Part shown: positions 63,263 through 64,000 of the stretch, piece by piece
Position numbering within the stretch: the first letter of the stretch is position 1
How the letters are laid out: every line of letters starts with the position of its first letter
NCBI RefSeq assembly: GCF_000383235.1
Contig: NZ_KB910941.1
Coordinates: 1 to 64,000, forward strand
Origin: Bacillus sp. 123MFChir2
GTDB lineage: Bacteria; Bacillota; Bacilli; Bacillales; Bacillaceae_G
DNA: 64,000 nt
Direction: 5' to 3'
Made by a program: the position numbers and the translations under genes
The notes under the pieces: model-generated
Databases searched by the model: none
What the model saw: the letters and a program-made list of their open reading frames with translations, nothing else
Told to the model about the DNA's origin: nothing

Positions 63263-64000
63263 TTTACAAATCGTTTTTCGATGTCATCTAGCATTAAGTT
63301 CGCAGCCATTACACCGCCAGCTGTATTCCAAATGACATCGTCCACTTTGTATACTTTACCGTTTTTGGAAGCATTTAAGTTTTTGAATAAAGGATCGTTG
63401 ATATATTCTTTTTCTAATTCAGAACCTTTCTTTTCGTTCCCTTTATCATATGTGAAGTAGAAGATAATATCACCATCCATTGCAGAAATGCGCTCTTTAG
63501 ATACATTCCGTTCCGCAAAGTCATCTTTGTTTTGATCACCAGGACGTTTGAAACCAAGTTCTTTTAAAATAACACCAGAGAATGTATCTCCGTGATAAAT
63601 ACGAACATCACCAGGCATAAAACGCACCATAGAAATTTCTTGATTTACTTTATCTCCAAGTTTACCTTTTAAGTCTTTTATACGCTTGTCGTAATCAGCT
63701 AGTACCTGTTGACCTTCTTTTTCTTTATTCACTGCTTTTGCATAAAGCTTAAAATTATCTTTCCATTCACCGCGTAGTGTTTCTGAGAAAACAGTAGGAG
63801 CAATGCTTTTTAATTGCTCGTATATTTTTTCGTGACGCAGTTTATTACCAATGATTAAGTCGGGTTTTAAAGCAGCAATTGCTTCTACATTAGGTTGAAG
63901 CTCAGTACCGACAGTTTTTACACTTTTTAGTTTATCCTTTGTATGTGGATACCATGGGTTACCGGTCGGTGCTTCAGCAGCACCAACTGGTGTTACCCCA
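63259..64000 (-). CDS. Iron-siderophore ABC transporter substrate-binding protein, C-terminal part (partial)
   Basis: The frame is open from 63259 to the window edge (about 247 residues shown; the start lies outside). PWYPHTKDKLKSVKTVGTEL then NVEAIAALKPDLIIGNKLRH is the typical first lobe of FhuD/YfiY-type lipoproteins, and VRFMPGDVRIYHGDTFSGVI with WNTAGGVMAANLMLDDIEKR the second lobe. The internal ATG at 63732 is not a start. It captures ferric siderophore outside the membrane for an FecCD-type importer. The Fur-controlled promoter would be outside this window. Confidence 0.9.
   Translation of the reverse strand, partial: GVTPVGAAEAPTGNPWYPHTKDKLKSVKTVGTELQPNVEAIAALKPDLIIGNKLRHEKIYEQLKSIAPTVFSETLRGEWKDNFKLYAKAVNKEKEGQQVLADYDKRIKDLKGKLGDKVNQEISMVRFMPGDVRIYHGDTFSGVILKELGFKRPGDQNKDDFAERNVSKERISAMDGDIIFYFTYDKGNEKKGSELEKEYINDPLFKNLNASKNGKVYKVDDVIWNTAGGVMAANLMLDDIEKRFVK

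Noticed and set aside
63732-63734. Start of a short gene at 63732 on the minus strand
   Set aside because: The frame continues open with siderophore-binding-protein sequence to the window edge, so this ATG is internal.

Overview
The window is a chromosomal segment of a low-GC Firmicute, almost certainly a member of the Bacillus cereus group. The evidence is a NprR/NprX quorum-sensing pair directly upstream of the neutral protease NprA, an H-type small acid-soluble spore protein, a flotillin operon, frequent GGAGG-type ribosome binding sites, and about sixteen copies of an interspersed MITE-like repeat of the kind described as 'bcr' elements in this group. The NprX signalling heptapeptide reads NKPDVFG rather than the SKPDIVG of the best-studied strains, so this is probably a divergent lineage of the group. 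No rRNA, tRNA or CRISPR array was found.

Layout. 1-7.4 kb is a nest of mobile DNA. A frameshifted ISL3-type element sits in an IS66-family remnant. That remnant truncates the 3' half of a Rpn/PD-(D/E)XK nuclease gene, and the 5' half of the same gene is split by a complete group II intron carrying an LtrA-like RT/maturase/HNH protein. A second, intact copy of the same Rpn module follows. 7.6-9.4 kb holds a frameshifted GNAT gene and a saccharopine-dehydrogenase/homospermidine-synthase-like enzyme. 9.7-13.4 kb is a NfeD-flotillin (yuaF-floT) operon interrupted by a stand-alone IscB nuclease with a structured, omega-RNA-like upstream region. 13.7-25.9 kb has a lipoyl-like mini protein, two chemoreceptors, a regulator/hydrolase pair, two paralogous acetyltransferases, a two-component system and fdhD. 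26.2-29.7 kb is a formate dehydrogenase-like pair (yrhE/yrhD type). 30.2-33.2 kb has a membrane glycerophosphodiesterase and an APH-fold kinase. 33.7-38.9 kb is a tightly overlapping five-gene molybdenum hydroxylase operon with the gene content of puc/xdh operons. 39.3-42 kb is alanine dehydrogenase and an amino-acid permease. 42-46.3 kb has two methyltransferase-like genes and a metal-responsive ArsR repressor with its two-HMA P-type ATPase. 46.3-51.9 kb has nicotinate phosphoribosyltransferase, nprR-nprX-nprA and a DedA/TVP38-like protein. 52.5-58.1 kb encodes envelope proteins (lipoprotein, VanW, LytR-CpsA-Psr), a VOC protein and a CorC/HlyC-type transporter. 58.1-64 kb has lactate permease with two Rex-type operators, an ArsR regulator, sspH, a POT peptide transporter and the 3' part of a siderophore-binding lipoprotein gene.

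How parts work together. Two molybdenum-cofactor enzymes, their maturation factors (FdhD; XdhC- and MobA-like proteins), redox-controlled lactate permease and a predicted CcpA site at ald point to a region rich in carbon and redox metabolism. NprR-NprX-NprA is a self-contained cell-density-controlled protease module. The repeats mostly sit in intergenic spacers, often in pairs, and one of them supplies the last codons and stop of the MobA-like gene.

The most notable items are the IscB/omega-RNA insertion that splits the flotillin operon, the intron placed right after the E-x-Q motif of one Rpn copy with matching EBS/IBS candidates, the variant NprX pheromone, and the paired palindromic repeat family. 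All calls were made by reading the sequence; no database search was run.
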